The notes below the pieces were generated by a model that worked only from the letters and a program-made list of their open reading frames with translations, was not told the origin of the DNA and searched no databases. From positions 2,434,125 to 2,498,124 of the forward strand of contig NC_020179.2 of assembly GCF_000224145.3 (NCBI RefSeq): DNA of 64,000 bases, in the 5' to 3' direction. Every line of letters starts with the position of its first letter. The first letter of the stretch is position 1. This document shows positions 62,156-64,000 of this stretch, piece by piece. The position numbers and the translations under genes are program-made. The stretch is from Ciona intestinalis (taxonomy: Eukaryota; Chordata; Ascidiacea; Phlebobranchia; Cionidae).

Positions 62156-62332
62156 GCTTGCTTTTAAATTTTAATTCCGTTTTCACTGCACTGACTACTA
62201 ACTTGCATACAATCTATATATATTTTCTTTTCACTTATCAAATAAATTCACCATTTTAGTTTATACTTAATCTGAAATTGGTCTGTTGCTTTTCCAGTTT
62301 AAAAACGCATTTGTAGAAATAGATTAACGATC

Positions 62333-64000
62333 ATGTCAAATAACCAAGAAGAAGAATTTGACGAAACGATTCGTAAACGATTGTTCAGCCAAGTTTGCGA
62401 TGGAGAATCAAAACCTCCATGTAAAGTTACAGTGGTTGGTGTTGGTAGTGTGGGAATGGCTTGTAGTATAAGCATTCTACTGAAGGTATGTTTGCTCCCA
62501 TGTTGTAACACAAGATACATTAGCTTTATCGTTGTGTAATACATACTTACTACATGAAATTATTAGTGTTTTACAGCAGATTCTTGTAAAATATATAACC
62601 TATGTTATCATNNNNNNNNNNNNNNNNNNNNNNNNNNNNNNNNNNNNNNNNNNNNNNNNNNNNNNNNNNNNNNNNNNNNNNNNNNNNNNNNNNNNNNNNN
62701 NNNNNNNNNNNNNNNNNNNNNNNNNNNNNNNNNNNNNNNNNNNNNNNNNNNNNNNNNNNNNNNNNNNNNNNNNNNNNNNNNNNNNNNNNNNNNNNNNNNN
62801 NNNNNNNNNNNNNNNNNNNNNNNNCCATACATAAAAATGAAAAAAAAATCCAAAAAAATAATCACCTACAAAGTAACATACATGGTAACTCGTAAGCTGG
62901 CGCGAGGTGCACACCCGTGTTATAACGACTGTTGTTTTCCGGCCACGCGAGGATAAAGTAAGTTACATTCATTCATTCATTCATTGGTCAACAGTATGTG
63001 ACACAGTATAAAATAAGATAACTAGTCTTCACAAAAGAAATTAACTGTCAAATGTAAACTTCCACACTTGGCTGGTTGTTGTAAATTTAAGTACAAATGT
63101 CTCTGTACCCTATTGTGTTATAAGCTGCAAAGTTTTTGCTACATAAACTGACAACATAATAATAATTTATGAATAATGAATATTTCTTCATAGCATCTGG
63201 CGACTGATTTAATCTTAGTTGATGTCATTGAAGACAAATTGAAAGGAGAAGTTCTTGATTTGAATCACGGCAATTTGTTTCTATCCAATGTTCATATAGA
63301 TGGTGGCAAAGGTAATTTTGTTCTATATTACTTTATATGGTTGCGGTCCTATGGCATAACACCTTTGTTTTTTTGCCAGATTTGGCAGATTACCCCATTG
63401 TATGGGTTGTGTCTTTACTCTGACTTTTGTTCCTATTAGAAGTTTAACTTGATAGTAATTAAACATGAATGGCCCAATTGTCTGCTAGGTGTAGCAACCA
63501 CGCTTATTTACTTCCAATAAAATGTAAATATGTTCTTAACTGTAAGCGTGTTTTAACAACTGTTGTTTTGTCGCTTTATCCTGTCTTTACGATTAAAATA
63601 TTTCTCATAAATTCGTTGCTACCGTAATCTAAGCGACAAATGAAGTTGATATTTTTATACCCACACAAAACTTTTATCTTTTTTTATATTAAATAAAAAT
63701 AACCATGAAAAGCATGCTACAATGTTGTTTTAACCTAGAGTTAACCATCAATACTATTTTCTTTACCTAGAAATACTTTAACAGATTACGCGTTATCAGC
63801 CGGCAGTAAAATAGTTGTTGTGACCGCTGGAGCACGGCAACAAGTCGGCGAATCGCGACTAAGCTTGGTGCAACGCAACGTTAATATTTTCAAGCATATT
63901 ATTCCAAAGATTGCGGAACATAGTCCTGATGCGATTATTATTGTGGTTTCTAACCCAGGTAAATTGTACATGGTATTTTGTTAATTAATATTATTTTAAA
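62333..64000 (+). CDS. LDH: L-lactate dehydrogenase, 5' part, runs off window
   Basis: Catalyses NAD-dependent interconversion of lactate and pyruvate in the cytosol. Exons 62333-62485, 63194-63311 and 63785-63958 join in frame and end with a GTAAAT donor, so about 148 residues are visible. The Rossmann signature [20 protein letters not shown] (GxGxxG) is followed by LILVDV, whose acidic residue binds NAD, then [31 protein letters not shown] (LDH-type TAGARQxxGESRLxLVQRN) and IIIVVSNP. The catalytic Arg and His lie beyond the window. The match to LDH is much closer than to malate dehydrogenase because of the TAGARQ...GESRL motif. Intron 1 contains an N run and a SINE. Confidence 0.95.
62825..62984 (+). 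mobile_element. SINE, head lost in gap, plus orientation
   Basis: CCATACATAAAAATG directly after the N run, then TGGTAACTCGTAAGCTGGCG and GGCCACGCGAGGATAAAGTA, with an (ATTC)n tail. Intron 1 of the lactate dehydrogenase gene. Confidence 0.85.

Larger units (their letters stand above)
60668..62332. other. Intergenic region with gap and SINE fragments
   Basis: The 3' flank of the CCP gene. No AATAAA is obvious within 150 bases. The N run 61303-61590 is followed by a SINE fragment, and another SINE in the opposite direction lies at 62030-62155, just upstream of the lactate dehydrogenase gene. No additional gene was seen. Confidence 0.55.

Overview
The window looks like animal nuclear DNA, most likely from a tunicate of the Ciona type. 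The reasons are AT-rich sequence, genes cut into many short exons with ordinary GT-AG introns, chordate-type gene families, and dense short repeats: a tRNA-derived SINE and a small TATA-flanked inverted-repeat element, both resembling families described from Ciona. The species call is an inference. Nine runs of N occur (189-313, 4783-4832, 8126-8250, 18530-18654, 22185-22234, 45912-46012, 51196-51245, 61303-61590, 62612-62824), several of them inside or beside repeats.

Layout. 2948-19824 (minus) is a 23-exon AAK1/BIKE-type Numb-associated kinase. One exon is probably hidden in the gap at 8126-8250. 20906-21910 (plus) is a three-exon gene resembling complex I subunit NDUFB2. 22504-29629 (minus) is a 12-exon SV2-like major facilitator transporter. 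31101-33145 (minus) is a probable small secreted protein. 35910-37366 holds a worn Harbinger-type DNA transposon. 37768-41299 (minus) is a secreted protein with nine sushi/CCP domains and one somatomedin B domain. 43242-52590 (minus) is a 13-exon sodium-coupled monocarboxylate transporter (SLC5A8/12 type). 54093-54922 (plus) is the histone-fold protein CHRAC1. 55903-60667 (plus) is a second CCP and somatomedin B gene, an inverted paralogue of the first with 17 CCP domains. 62333 to the window end (plus) is the 5' part of an L-lactate dehydrogenase gene.

The most interesting system is the divergent pair of CCP/somatomedin B genes. They share the signal peptide, exon sizes, splice phases, TATA-box promoter and even a codon split before a tiny last exon. 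The plus-strand copy has amplified a three-exon, four-CCP cassette (180, 183 and 363 coding bases) to three units. One CCP type is nearly identical in all four of its occurrences across both genes, although its neighbouring domains differ, which points to gene conversion. Secreted CCP proteins often act in complement-like recognition, but no function is shown here.

The other genes are housekeeping or transport genes with no evident joint pathway, apart from a loose metabolic link between lactate dehydrogenase and a monocarboxylate transporter. The mobile-element record is rich: a hAT element with a perfect 8-bp target duplication nested in a SINE, a 431-bp element with a 9-bp duplication carrying telomere-like and tRNA-like DNA, about 27 copies of one MITE (most between 28 and 53 kb), and several smaller inverted-repeat families.
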